The notes: a model not told the origin generated them from the letters alone. Positions 1 through 7,864 are shown, counted from the stretch's first letter. The stretch: 64,000 nt of DNA from Vibrio panuliri (GCF_009938205.1 NZ_AP019655.1:372001-436000), one strand, 5' to 3'. Numbers and translations: made by a program.

Positions 1-777
1 GTTGTGGTTTCTGGTGATATTCAGCCGAAGGCAAAAGAACGCGTTATGGCGTTGGGCGCTAAGGCGTTTATTCAGAAGCCTATTGATCAGCAAGTGCTCA
101 AAACGGTTCTTAGTGAATTAGTCAAACCAGAAGAGAGAAGCCAAGCTGCTTATATTCCTGTTGCGCCTGTGATGGCTCCCGCGCTGCGCCGTCGTGATAT
201 TTATATGGAAGTGGCAAACGTGGCGATTGGTCGCGCTGCAGACGCCTTAGCAAGACACTTTGATGTGTTTGTTCACTTACCGCTGCCAAATGTGAATATA
301 TTTGAGGTAAGCGAGTTACATATGGCTTTGCGTGACCTTTCGAGTAATGACCAGGTTTCTGGTGTTTGCCAAGGGTTTAGCGGTGAGGGTATTGCCGGAG
401 AAGCACTGGTTTTACTTAGCGATTCTAGTGTGGCAGATCTGAAGAAACTGATGAAGATCCCTGCCGATAGCGAAGAGTTGGAAGAACTTGAACTGCTTAT
501 GGACGTTTCGAACATTTTGGTTGGCTCGTTCTTAAATGGCTTAGGTCAGCAGGTCGAAGTGCGCTTTTTCCAAAGCTCTCCTGTGCTATTAGGTCAACAT
601 ATCTCGATTGATTCGGTGATTAAGTCAACCGAGGGTAGCTTTAAGAAAACTATGACGTTCGAAGTCAGCTACAAGATTGCTGATACCTCGATTCGCTGCG
701 ATTTATTGTTTATGTTTGTTGATGAGTCACTCCCTCTGCTTGATACGAAACTGTCATATCTCATGGAGGATGCGTAA
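1..777 (+). CDS. Response regulator with CheC/CheX-like C-terminal domain (5' end outside window)
   Basis: The frame is open at the left edge, so this is the C-terminal part of a longer protein. The first residues are the end of a CheY-type receiver domain: the VSGD strand and the AKAFIQKPI segment, whose KP is the conserved Lys-Pro of receivers. After a linker of about 30 residues comes a domain of about 180 residues resembling the CheC/CheX/FliY family, with an acidic run followed by DVSNILVGSFLNGLG, close to the family's E-x2-N signature. Those proteins act on phosphorylated CheY-like receivers, so the fusion may regulate its own or a partner receiver. Its stop overlaps the start of the PAS gene by one base (TAATG), so the two are translationally coupled. 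A histidine kinase may lie upstream, outside the window. Confidence 0.75.
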   Translation, partial: VVVSGDIQPKAKERVMALGAKAFIQKPIDQQVLKTVLSELVKPEERSQAAYIPVAPVMAPALRRRDIYMEVANVAIGRAADALARHFDVFVHLPLPNVNIFEVSELHMALRDLSSNDQVSGVCQGFSGEGIAGEALVLLSDSSVADLKKLMKIPADSEELEELELLMDVSNILVGSFLNGLGQQVEVRFFQSSPVLLGQHISIDSVIKSTEGSFKKTMTFEVSYKIADTSIRCDLLFMFVDESLPLLDTKLSYLMEDA

Positions 778-1214
778 TGTTACATTTGCCCGCTGAATTT
801 GAGCAGTTCCATTGGATGGTCGATATGGTGCAAAACGTCGACTTGGGTCTGGTGGTGTTAGATCGTGACCACAATGTGCAGGTGTGGAATGGGTTTATGA
901 CCCACCACAGTGGTATTCAAGCTCATGATGCAATTGGTAAGTCTCTGTTTGAACTCTTCCCAGAGATCCCATCTGAGTGGTTTAAGCTCAAAACGAAGCC
1001 TGTCTATGATTTGGGTTGCCGTAGCTTTATCACTTGGCAGCAGCGACCATACCTATTTAAATGTCGCAACGTGCGTCCAGTAACGCAGCAAGCGGATTTT
1101 ATGTATCAAAACATCACACTGAATCCGATGAGAACGCCTACAGGTGAAATTCGTTCACTGTTCTTATCTGTTCAAGATGCCACCGCTGAAGCATTGGCAT
1201 CTAAACCCCGCTAA
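777..1214 (+). CDS. Small PAS-domain sensory protein
   Basis: A 145-residue protein made almost entirely of one PAS domain. Near residue 23 it has GLVVLDRDHNVQVWN, the typical first PAS strands, followed by the F-alpha region ending in GKSLFELFP; the family's late strands finish near FLSVQDAT. There is no output domain, so it probably works through a partner, most likely the coupled receiver/CheC-like protein upstream. Its start codon shares a base with that gene's stop, and a strong terminator follows. PAS domains bind small ligands, haem or flavin; no haem-binding residue can be assigned here, so the signal is unknown. Confidence 0.75.
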   Translation: MLHLPAEFEQFHWMVDMVQNVDLGLVVLDRDHNVQVWNGFMTHHSGIQAHDAIGKSLFELFPEIPSEWFKLKTKPVYDLGCRSFITWQQRPYLFKCRNVRPVTQQADFMYQNITLNPMRTPTGEIRSLFLSVQDATAEALASKPR

Positions 1215-1236
1215 ATGGGTTTGTTGCCACACTATT

Positions 1237-1263
1237 AAAGGCTAGCTTGTGCTAGCCTTTTTT
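1237..1263 (+). terminator. Rho-independent terminator after the PAS gene
   Basis: A perfect 10-bp stem, AAAGGCTAGC paired with GCTAGCCTTT around a TTGT loop, is followed at once by a T run. It ends the receiver-PAS operon. Confidence 0.9.
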
Positions 1264-1294
1264 GTATCCGCTCTCGATCAAACAAGGAGTTATC

Positions 1295-2782
1295 ATGTAT
1301 CGAGCTACACCGCTTTATCGAGCTGAGCAGGTCAAACAAGGGGAAGTCGTTGCCGCAAAAAATGCGGGAATCGAGATGTATCAACTGATGTGCTCAGCGG
1401 GTCAATGCGTCTTTGAACACTTGATCCAGCGGTATGGTAAACAGAGCAAGGTGCTAGTTTTGTGCGGTGGTGGCAACAATGGTGGTGACGGCTATGTTGT
1501 TGCTAAGCTTGCTTTGGAGAGAAAAATTGAGGTGGTTGTTAAGGCGTTGAAAGAGCCTTCGACACTGGTGGGAGATGCCAAGCAAGCTTATCTTGATTTT
1601 GTGCAAGCTGGTGGCAGTGTTATAGATTCAGATGTTGTGATAGAGCAGTTTGATGTGGTTGTGGATGCTCTGCTAGGTACCGGTTTGAATGGTGAAGTGC
1701 GAGGAGAGGTCGCCGAGCAGATCATGCAAGTGAATGCCTCACAGGTGCCAGTTCTCGCTATCGATATACCTTCAGGCTTGTGCAGCAATACAGGGCGTGC
1801 GCTTGGTCAAGCTATCAAAGCGACTGACACGGTCAGCTTTATTGGTATAAAACAAGGATTGGTTACAGGTCAAGCGCGGCGCTATAGCGGAACGCTTCAC
1901 TACGCAGGCTTGGGCGTTCAACTGGAGTTTGAGTCGCAGCAAGAGCCAAGTGCCTATTGGGATTCGCCTTTGTTGATTGAGCAATTGAAATCCCGAGATG
2001 CATGTGCGCATAAAGGCAGCCAAGGAAAAGCACTGCTGATTGGTGGGGAGCAGGGACTTGGTGGTGCGATACTGATCGCCGCTCGTGCCTGTTTAAAATC
2101 AGGTGCAGGCTTAACGGCGTGTCTAACCAGTGCAGAAAACACATTAGCGGGTTTAGTGGCAACACCGGAAGTTATGTTTTCAACTTGGCAGTTAACCGAG
2201 GTACTACAGCGTTTAGCGTGGTGTGATGCTTTGGCATTAGGCCCCGGACTTGGGCAAAGTGAGCATGCTCAGCAATTGCTCTTAACCGTGATGGGCATTA
2301 ATAAGCCCAAAGTGTTGGATGCCGACGCTCTGAACTTGTTGTCGCTACAACCGAACTACGATTCACAGCGGATTATCACGCCTCATCCGGGAGAGGCAGC
2401 GAGATTGCTCGAGTGCTCGATTATGGAAGTGGAAAGTAACCGTTACTATGCAGTTGAACGTTTACAAGAGCGTTATGGCGGCGTCGTTGTGCTCAAAGGT
2501 GCTGGGACACTGATCAATGATGGTAAATCGACATTTGTCTGCGGCGCGGGAAACTCAGGAATGGCGACAGGCGGAATGGGGGATGCATTAACTGGCGTTT
2601 TGGTTTCGTTGTTGGCGCAAGGTATTGAGCTGAGTTTGGCGGCGAGGATTGGGGTGATGTTACATAGCTACGCCGCGGATCTAAACGTGGAAAAGTATGG
2701 GCTAATCGGGCTCACTGCCTCTGATGTGATTGAAAGTCTGCGCTCAGCGATTCATTCTCCGGTGCTTGTTGAGCAGCGTTAA
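1295..2782 (+). CDS. nnr: Bifunctional NAD(P)H-hydrate epimerase / ADP-dependent dehydratase
   Basis: This enzyme repairs the hydrated, inactive forms of NADH and NADPH. The N-terminal YjeF_N half (about residues 1-215) epimerises R- to S-NAD(P)HX; its nucleotide loop shows CGGGNNGGDGYV. The C-terminal half (about 225-490) is the ribokinase-like dehydratase, with the GNSGMATGGMGDALTG motif near residue 420 and the HPGEAARL segment before it. The ATG at 1295 is chosen because AGGAG sits five bases upstream; a TTG at 1262 opens the frame earlier but overlaps the preceding terminator. The predicted length of 495 residues is normal for the fused form. In most gamma-proteobacteria nnr sits beside tsaE; here it is alone, so it may be a second copy. 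Confidence 0.92.
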   Translation: MYRATPLYRAEQVKQGEVVAAKNAGIEMYQLMCSAGQCVFEHLIQRYGKQSKVLVLCGGGNNGGDGYVVAKLALERKIEVVVKALKEPSTLVGDAKQAYLDFVQAGGSVIDSDVVIEQFDVVVDALLGTGLNGEVRGEVAEQIMQVNASQVPVLAIDIPSGLCSNTGRALGQAIKATDTVSFIGIKQGLVTGQARRYSGTLHYAGLGVQLEFESQQEPSAYWDSPLLIEQLKSRDACAHKGSQGKALLIGGEQGLGGAILIAARACLKSGAGLTACLTSAENTLAGLVATPEVMFSTWQLTEVLQRLAWCDALALGPGLGQSEHAQQLLLTVMGINKPKVLDADALNLLSLQPNYDSQRIITPHPGEAARLLECSIMEVESNRYYAVERLQERYGGVVVLKGAGTLINDGKSTFVCGAGNSGMATGGMGDALTGVLVSLLAQGIELSLAARIGVMLHSYAADLNVEKYGLIGLTASDVIESLRSAIHSPVLVEQR

Positions 2783-2867
2783 TCGAACTGAAAGCGTTTT
2801 TTTCGGAAAATGACCTAAAAGCGCTCCATTTTCTGGGGGGTAATCAGATGATTTGAGGCAAATTTTG

Positions 2868-2883
2868 CGTGATATAAATCACA
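2868..2883 (+). promoter_or_regulatory. CRP-like site upstream of guaC
   Basis: CGTGA-N6-TCACA differs from the TGTGA-N6-TCACA consensus at one base. Its centre lies about 38-41 bases before the start point expected from the TAAAAT hexamer at 2901-2906, which is class II activator geometry. No protein gene lies in 2783-3222; that stretch is guaC regulatory DNA. Confidence 0.6.
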
Positions 2884-2900
2884 TTGGAATAAGTTGTTAC

Positions 2901-2936
2901 TAAAATCAGTCCCACTACTAACGCAAACCATTGCGC
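2901..2936 (+). promoter_or_regulatory. Distal guaC promoter with PurR-like operator
   Basis: A -10-like TAAAAT (2901-2906) is followed by ACGCAAACCATTGCGC (2921-2936). The left half-site is a perfect PurR half (ACGCAAAC) and 13 of 16 positions match the palindromic consensus ACGCAAACGTTTGCGT. The central CG, important for PurR, is changed, which lowers confidence. The site would overlap the first transcribed bases, a repression position. Purine control of GMP reductase makes biological sense. Confidence 0.45.
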
Positions 2937-3066
2937 AAGCGTGTGCGTGTTATCTTAACTAACTTAATGAAAAGTAATGATTTTATGTGGTGAAGGTGGT
3001 GGTTTGATAGTGCTGGATATGCAAATTTCGCCTAACTGTATCACAAAAAAAATAGAATTATCAGTC

Positions 3067-3094
3067 TTGCGAGAAAGAAATCCCGACCTATAAT
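3067..3094 (+). promoter_or_regulatory. Proximal guaC promoter
   Basis: TTGCGA (3067-3072) and a perfect TATAAT (3089-3094) are separated by 16 bases. The expected start is near 3101, directly at the foot of a terminator-like hairpin. Confidence 0.55.
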
Positions 3095-3098
3095 GCTG

Positions 3099-3133
3099 AA
3101 AACCGGAGCGTCTGCCAACGCTCCGGTTTTTTT
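3099..3133 (+). terminator. Leader hairpin 1 of guaC (terminator-like)
   Basis: AAAACCGGAGCG (3099-3110) pairs perfectly with CGCTCCGGTTTT (3119-3130) around TCTGCCAA, and the T run continues to 3133. It has all the features of an intrinsic terminator, yet it starts at the predicted proximal transcription start and lies about 90 bases before guaC. It could be an attenuator for transcripts from the distal promoter. Confidence 0.7.
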
Positions 3134-3146
3134 GTGTCCGAGAAAC

Positions 3147-3174
3147 AGTAATAACGTCTGCCAACGTTACTACT
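3147..3174 (+). promoter_or_regulatory. Leader hairpin 2 of guaC with the same loop
   Basis: AGTAATAACGT pairs with ACGTTACTACT with one A-C mismatch. The apical 12 bases, CGTCTGCCAACG (3155-3166), are identical to those of hairpin 1 (3109-3120), although the lower stems are unrelated. There is no T run, so it is not a terminator. Confidence 0.5.
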
Positions 3175-3222
3175 AACGCACTCTGCTGTGACACATAGCC
3201 ATATGAATCAAGGAATTACACA

Positions 3223-4266
3223 ATGCGTATCGAACAAGAACTTAAGTTGGGTTTTAAAGATGTACTGTTTCGCCCTAAGCGTTCAACTCTAAAAAGCCGT
3301 TCTCAAGTAAATTTAACCCGCGAGTTTACCTTCAAGCATAGCGGTCGTCAATGGTCTGGTGTACCTGTCATCGCTGCAAACATGGACTCTGTGGGCAGTT
3401 TTGCCATGGCGAAAGCGCTGGCTGAACATGGTGTAATGACGGCGGTTCATAAACACTACACTGTTGCTGATTGGGCAGAGTTTGTTAAGGGTGCCAGTTC
3501 AACTGAGTTGAACAATGTAATGGTCTCAACCGGTACGTCTGACGCAGATTTCCAGAAGACCAAAGATATTATGGCGCTTTCTGATGATCTTATTTTTATC
3601 TGTGTGGATATCGCTAACGGTTACTCAGAGCACCTTGTCGAGTACGTAGAAAAAGTACGTGCCGCATTCCCAGACAAAGTCATCTCTGCTGGTAACGTGG
3701 TGACAGGTGATATGTGTGAAGAGCTGATCCTAGCTGGTGCTGATATTGTTAAAGTGGGTATCGGTCCTGGTTCAGTTTGTACGACTCGCGTTAAAACCGG
3801 TGTTGGTTACCCGCAGCTTTCTGCAATCATCGAGTGTGGCGACGCAGCGCACGGCTTAGGCGGCATGATCATCGGTGACGGTGGCTGTACTTGTGCTGGT
3901 GACGTTTCGAAAGCGTTCGGTGGCGGTGCAGACTTCGTAATGCTTGGCGGTATGCTAGCTGGCCACGAAGAGTCAGGCGGCGAAGTGATTGAGCAAGACG
4001 GTAAGAAGTTCATGAAGTTCTACGGCATGTCTTCACAATCAGCGATGGCTAAGCACTCTGGCGGCGTTGCAAAATACCGTGCAGCTGAAGGTAAAACCGT
4101 ACTATTGCCATTCCGTGGTACAGTACACGACACCATCTCAGACATCCTTGGCGGTGTACGTTCAACGTGTACATACGTAGGCGCAGCAAAGCTTAAAGAG
4201 CTAACAAAGCGTACAACATTCATCCGCGTACAAGAGCAAGAGAACAACGTTTACGGTAAAGAGTGA
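3223..4266 (+). CDS. guaC: GMP reductase
   Basis: NADPH-dependent reductive deamination of GMP to IMP, the step that returns guanine nucleotides to the inosine pool. The 347-residue length matches the short GuaC type without CBS domains. The catalytic loop [11 protein letters not shown] places the nucleophilic cysteine at residue 186, as in the enterobacterial enzyme. The IMPDH/GMPR barrel elements are visible: NMDSVG near 48, and the phosphate-binding [10 protein letters not shown] and [13 protein letters not shown] segments. AAGGAAT upstream of ATG at 3223 acts as the ribosome site. The gene is monocistronic and ends in a strong terminator. Its 440-base upstream region carries CRP-like, PurR-like and double-hairpin signals, so regulation is probably layered. 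Confidence 0.97.
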   Translation: MRIEQELKLGFKDVLFRPKRSTLKSRSQVNLTREFTFKHSGRQWSGVPVIAANMDSVGSFAMAKALAEHGVMTAVHKHYTVADWAEFVKGASSTELNNVMVSTGTSDADFQKTKDIMALSDDLIFICVDIANGYSEHLVEYVEKVRAAFPDKVISAGNVVTGDMCEELILAGADIVKVGIGPGSVCTTRVKTGVGYPQLSAIIECGDAAHGLGGMIIGDGGCTCAGDVSKAFGGGADFVMLGGMLAGHEESGGEVIEQDGKKFMKFYGMSSQSAMAKHSGGVAKYRAAEGKTVLLPFRGTVHDTISDILGGVRSTCTYVGAAKLKELTKRTTFIRVQEQENNVYGKE

Positions 4267-4298
4267 TTTGGTCACTGTTCGTAAAAATCGAATAATTG

Positions 4299-4326
4299 AG
4301 AGCCGCTTTTAGCGGCTCTTTTTTTT
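4299..4326 (+). terminator. Terminator of guaC
   Basis: AGAGCCGCT and AGCGGCTCT form a 9-bp stem around a TTT loop, followed by nine T. The same hairpin recurs in repeat copy B at 33460 with one G-U pair. Confidence 0.92.
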
Positions 4327-4460
4327 GCCTGAATATATTAGGCTTTTTCAACCAGTATTTTATGCATGGTTTCTCATATTAGTCGTGAGCAGCTTGCTTT
4401 GTGCTCGCATTTCGCTGTATCAATCCTTTTGTATTACATAACTGACTTCAGGGTGTGAAT

Positions 4461-5177
4461 ATGTTGATTCCTTTTGGTTTAAAGCAAGGCAAGTTCTATG
4501 ACGTGAGCGAAGTGGAGCGTGGTCGAGCTTGCGGGTGTATTTGCCCGAGTTGCAAACAAACGCTTGTTGCAAGGAAAGGGGATCCTGAGAAAAAGATTCA
4601 CCACTTTGCCCATGATAAGAAAGCCAAAGAAGACCAAGAGGAAAAAATAAAATGCGACTACTCATTTTGTGTAGTTGCAAGGCTGGTCATTAAGCAATGC
4701 ATTCGAGAGTTATCCTCATTTGAGATGCTATTTCCCGAATGGAAAATCGAACTACATAAAAATGATCAGTTTGGTCGAACGCAAACAGTAACCGGATATG
4801 CGACCAAGTCGCATACACTGCTGATCGAACAATTTGAAGTGGAACCTTCAGCGCAATATAACGATCTGGATGTGCTTTGTTATATTGGTGGTTATCCCGT
4901 TGGTATCCACTTTAGCTATAACGGTCGCCCTTGTTACATTCCTAAAGAGGACGAACAATTATCGTTAATCGATATTGATCTTGAGCCGCTTAGAGCGCTT
5001 TATGCGACCTTTACTCAGAAAAGCCATGATTCATTTAAAGAACTGGTTATGGACTATGTATTCAAGGTTGGTTCTCGAAATTGGCTGACACATATTCGAT
5101 ACGCATCTCGTAAAAAAGAACTGAAAGCCAAATTAAAAGAGCTAGTCGAGGCGTCAAACGAACTTCCTCCACGGTGA
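4461..5177 (+). CDS. CoiA-like protein, copy A (C-terminus lost by frameshift)
   Basis: The N-terminus resembles the competence CoiA-like family: a zinc ribbon CICPSC near residue 25, then RKGDPEKKIHHFAH, the characteristic histidine-rich step. A predicted nuclease-fold core follows (NDLDVLCYIGGYPVGIHFSY near 135), but the acidic residue expected in the second strand is replaced by His, so catalysis is uncertain. ATG at 4461 is preferred, with AGGG seven bases upstream; a GTG two codons earlier is possible. Compared with copy B, one extra base near 5173 turns the frame into TGA at 5175. The displaced tail continues in the next frame to 5427. The protein differs from copy B at only three positions before the frameshift. 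Function is not known in vibrios; DNA uptake or processing is a guess from the family name. Confidence 0.65.
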   Translation: MLIPFGLKQGKFYDVSEVERGRACGCICPSCKQTLVARKGDPEKKIHHFAHDKKAKEDQEEKIKCDYSFCVVARLVIKQCIRELSSFEMLFPEWKIELHKNDQFGRTQTVTGYATKSHTLLIEQFEVEPSAQYNDLDVLCYIGGYPVGIHFSYNGRPCYIPKEDEQLSLIDIDLEPLRALYATFTQKSHDSFKELVMDYVFKVGSRNWLTHIRYASRKKELKAKLKELVEASNELPPR

Positions 5178-5427
5178 GAGCCCCTCGTCATTCGTCAAGT
5201 CTCCAATCAAGCCATACAAGGCGAAAAGAAAGACGGCGAAATCAACTCGTGAATCTCGAATAACAATATGCTCTCCTGATGGGCTTTGTATCCTCTGTCA
5301 CAAAGGTAGGGCGGGTTATATTGATGATCTGATTTGTGCGCCTTGTTTACAAAATTATTATGCGAGGGGCATTTATCATGTCGGAGATATTAAGAAAGCA
5401 GTTATGTCTGAGTATTGTGGTCAGTAG
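5170..5427 (+). pseudogene. Out-of-frame zinc-ribbon tail of CoiA-like copy A
   Basis: In the +1 frame relative to the gene above, the sequence stays open for 85 codons to TAG at 5425 and encodes a plausible domain with CSPDGLCILCHKG, then CAPC and a conserved YARGIYHVGDIKKAV segment. Two CxxC pairs suggest a zinc ribbon. The same tail exists in copy B, and most differences between the two are at third codon positions. Removing one base near 5173 would fuse it to the gene, giving about 321 residues. It has no start codon or ribosome site of its own. Confidence 0.7.
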
Positions 5428-5569
5428 TTGTTCGGGCTACTGGTTTTGAAGGTCAATATTGATTGATAGATACCCAGGTACGTTGCTTAGTACTAAGCTC
5501 TTATGGAACTCTACTGAGCACAGGCTTAAGCAAATGAGGAAAAGCAAAAATAACTTAATTTCATTTTGC
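5428..5569. other. Intergenic stretch after repeat copy A
   Basis: Between the end of the displaced tail and the convergent terminator I see no gene. A short open frame across 5459-5710 runs through the terminator and into the amidohydrolase, so it is not credible. Confidence 0.5.
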
Positions 5570-5611
5570 CTAACAAAAGAAAGGACCGAACGTATCCCAG
5601 TTCAGTCCTTT
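5570..5611 (-). terminator. Terminator of the M24-EamA-M20 operon
   Basis: On the minus strand AAAGGACTGAAC pairs with GTTCGGTCCTTT (one U-G pair) around an 8-base loop, followed by the T-rich CTTTTGTT. It lies about 70 bases past the amidohydrolase stop. Confidence 0.8.
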
Positions 5612-5683
5612 TCATCCCTACATAACACACGTTTCGATACAAGCGTTAATACTTATCCTACTGGCATTATTTCCAGAGGAGAA

Positions 5684-6835
5684 TTAGAGGCTCAATTGTT
5701 GCTCAGCTAATGTCTTCCAGAAGCCAATACCATCTTTAATGATGTTATCGTTGAAATCATAGTGAGGCTTATGCAATGCCGTTCCACCACTCTCGCCAAC
5801 ACCATTACCCACAAGGATGTAACAACCTTTCGCTTCACGAAGCATAAATGAGAAGTCCTCACTAATGGTAAATGGTTGGCATGCACCATTTACACGCTCT
5901 GCACCAACCACTTTAGTCGCAGCTTCTACAGCATAAGCCGCTTCATCAGGCGTATTGATCGTAGATAGGAAACTGTTGTTGAACTTGTATGTGTAGTCCA
6001 CACCCGCAGACATGCATTGACCAGCGACGATTCGCTCGATCGCTTTTTCTATCTTGTGCAATGCAACATCGGTAAAACTGCGTGTATCACCTTTGATCGT
6101 CACTTTGGTTGGGATTACGTTAACGGTACCGTTGGTCGCAAACTCAGTGATGGAGATCACCGCTGTTTCATCAATCGCACTCAAGTTACGAGATACAATA
6201 GTTTGCATCGCGGTAACAATTTGAGCGCCTACTACGATTGGGTCTGTACCCATATGAGGCATGGCTGCGTGACCACCTGTCGCAATTACCTCGATTTCAA
6301 AGCTACTCTCACTCGCCATGATAGAATGTGGACGAGTAACAAAGTGACCTGCTTCAATACCTGGTAAGTTGTGCATAGCGTATACTGCATCGATGTTCCA
6401 ACGAGTAAATAAACCGTCAGCAATCATTGCTTTTGCGCCAGTACCACGCTCTTCATCTGGTTGGAAAATAAAATAAACCGTACCGTCAAAGTTACCATTG
6501 TTCGCAAGTTCATGGGCTGCACCGAGCAACATTGCGGTGTGACCGTCGTGACCACAAGCGTGCATCGCTCCTTCATTTACTGATGCATAGCAGAAAGTAT
6601 TTTCCTCTTGAATGTGCAGCGCGTCCATATCTGCGCGCAGACCAATCGAACGGTCACTTTTACCACGCTTTAGAATACCAACGACACCTGTTCCACCAAT
6701 ACCACGGTGAACTTCGATACCAAACTCTTCAAGCTTAGTAGCAACAAATTCGGCAGTCTGATGTTCTTCTGTACCAAATTCAGGATGTTGATGGATATGA
6801 TGGCGCCATTCGATGGCTTTAAATTCGATAGACAT
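5684..6835 (-). CDS. M20 family metallo-amidohydrolase (hippurate/N-acyl amino acid hydrolase type)
   Basis: A cytosolic zinc amidohydrolase of the M20D group, which frees amino acids from N-acyl conjugates. Metal and catalytic residues are visible: RADMDAL near 67-73, MHACGHDGHT at 91-100 with the metal Cys94 and His96, QPDEER with Glu128-129, and His155 in VYAMHNLPG. Length (383) is normal. The ATG at 6835 is chosen because GGAG sits six bases upstream; an ATG at 6847 overlaps that ribosome site. It is the last gene of a minus-strand operon after an M24 peptidase and an EamA transporter, opposite a diaminopropionate ammonia-lyase. I infer that it releases a diamino acid from an acylated precursor. 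In E. coli the ygeX lyase also neighbours an M20 enzyme, ygeY. Confidence 0.85.
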   Translation of the reverse strand: MSIEFKAIEWRHHIHQHPEFGTEEHQTAEFVATKLEEFGIEVHRGIGGTGVVGILKRGKSDRSIGLRADMDALHIQEENTFCYASVNEGAMHACGHDGHTAMLLGAAHELANNGNFDGTVYFIFQPDEERGTGAKAMIADGLFTRWNIDAVYAMHNLPGIEAGHFVTRPHSIMASESSFEIEVIATGGHAAMPHMGTDPIVVGAQIVTAMQTIVSRNLSAIDETAVISITEFATNGTVNVIPTKVTIKGDTRSFTDVALHKIEKAIERIVAGQCMSAGVDYTYKFNNSFLSTINTPDEAAYAVEAATKVVGAERVNGACQPFTISEDFSFMLREAKGCYILVGNGVGESGGTALHKPHYDFNDNIIKDGIGFWKTLAEQQLSL

Positions 6836-6846
6836 ATTAGACTCCA

Positions 6847-6876
6847 TCCGACGTCGAAAATAATGTCGACGTCGGA
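6847..6876 (-). promoter_or_regulatory. Perfect intercistronic hairpin abutting the M20 ribosome site
   Basis: TCCGACGTCGA (6847-6857) and TCGACGTCGGA (6866-6876) form an 11-bp perfect stem with an 8-base loop between the EamA stop and the amidohydrolase. It ends one base before the GGAG ribosome site. It could stabilise or process the mRNA or modulate translation of the last gene. Confidence 0.6.
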
Positions 6877-6886
6877 TCTTTTTTAC

Positions 6887-7864
6887 TTATACATTTTTTG
6901 TTGCTAGTTCAGGTTCTTTTTGCGTTTCTTCTTTTGTTTCGTATTTAGTAAATACGTAAAGAGCAACCACAATCAAAGATACAACAATTGTTTTACCCAT
7001 CGCCATTTGCTCACCTAGCGTCAATACTGCAACTAGATAACCAACCAATGGCATTAAGTTTAAAGCCATTGTTGATTTTTCAACGCCAATACGCTTGAAA
7101 GAGTAAAGTTGAATTAAGTAACTACCACCTGAGATACCTGTACCTAAGAATACAAGCAAGGCAATTAGTAGTGGACTTTCAAGAATAATAAAGATCTGGC
7201 TCAGGTCTAACCCCATCATCAATACAACCACAAAACCCATAATGGCAACAGAGATGTATTGATAAAGCATTGATACTACGGAACCATACTTATCAGCAAG
7301 ACTTGCGCGTAAGTGTGCAGTCCAAGCTAAAGAAAGCATAGAAACTGTTACATAAATATAACCCAGCATTGGCGTGCCACCTTCGATCTGGTTAGTTGGA
7401 CCAACACTCATTGCGTAGATACAGACCGCTGATACAATAAATGCAGCCCACTGGATTTTGTTCATGCGGAAATTCATAAACATCATACCAAAGAATACCG
7501 TCGCAAACGGCTGCATACCTTGAATTACACCATTTTCCGTCGCACCAATATGGGACAACGATAAGAAGTTAAATAGAGAGAAAACACCTTGACCAACAAT
7601 ACCGCACAAGGCTATTTTCAGAATGTCTTTTTTATCTATATTTAACGATGAACCTAAATCAGTACTTAAGCTTTCACTACGAGAAGTAAAAAAGAAAATG
7701 ATAGAAAGACCGATCACCGCAGTTACATAGCGGAAAAACACTAAAGTCATTGGATCAACAGCCATTGAAAGAGGCTTAGACACAACACCTGTGACCCCCC
7801 AAATAACTGCTACAGATATCGCTGCTACCCACCCCAAAAACGTATCTTTACTTGATATACTCAT
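6887..7864 (-). CDS. EamA/DMT family transporter
   Basis: A 325-residue inner-membrane protein with about ten hydrophobic segments in two EamA halves, for example VAAISVAVIWGVTGVVSKPL at the start and LMPLVGYLVAVLTLGEQM near residue 275, which is the typical last-repeat motif. EamA proteins usually move amino acids or metabolites, often outward, but many are of unknown direction. The ATG at 7864 has AAAGGAT eight bases before it. It sits between the M24 and M20 hydrolase genes (gaps of about 70 and 50 bases), so it probably moves the substrate or a product of those enzymes. The C-terminal tail is charged and cytosolic. Confidence 0.85.
   Translation of the reverse strand: MSISSKDTFLGWVAAISVAVIWGVTGVVSKPLSMAVDPMTLVFFRYVTAVIGLSIIFFFTSRSESLSTDLGSSLNIDKKDILKIALCGIVGQGVFSLFNFLSLSHIGATENGVIQGMQPFATVFFGMMFMNFRMNKIQWAAFIVSAVCIYAMSVGPTNQIEGGTPMLGYIYVTVSMLSLAWTAHLRASLADKYGSVVSMLYQYISVAIMGFVVVLMMGLDLSQIFIILESPLLIALLVFLGTGISGGSYLIQLYSFKRIGVEKSTMALNLMPLVGYLVAVLTLGEQMAMGKTIVVSLIVVALYVFTKYETKEETQKEPELATKNV

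Larger units (their letters stand above)
4282..5399 (+). repeat. Direct repeat copy A (terminator plus CoiA-like gene)
   Basis: This segment is nearly identical to 33443-34545 in the same orientation. The match begins just before the guaC terminator (TAAAAA then GAATAATTGAGAG), runs through the CoiA-like gene and its out-of-frame tail, and fades after GATATTAAGAAAGC. Differences are a few scattered substitutions plus two small indels near 5173 and 5210. Because the left end includes the terminator serving guaC, this is probably the original locus and the other copy the derived one. Confidence 0.9.

Noticed and set aside
1262..1294. Upstream TTG start for nnr
   Set aside because: It overlaps the preceding terminator's T run and has no ribosome site, whereas ATG 1295 has AGGAG at good spacing.
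2783..2860. Terminator directly after nnr
   Set aside because: A GAAAATG/CATTTTC dyad exists, but no T run follows; termination may be Rho-dependent.
4282..5399. Insertion sequence explanation for the direct repeats
   Set aside because: No transposase frame, terminal inverted repeats or target-site duplication could be recognised at the edges; a segmental duplication fits better.
5459..5710. 83-codon plus-strand frame
   Set aside because: It runs straight through the minus-strand terminator and into the amidohydrolase gene, with no ribosome site.
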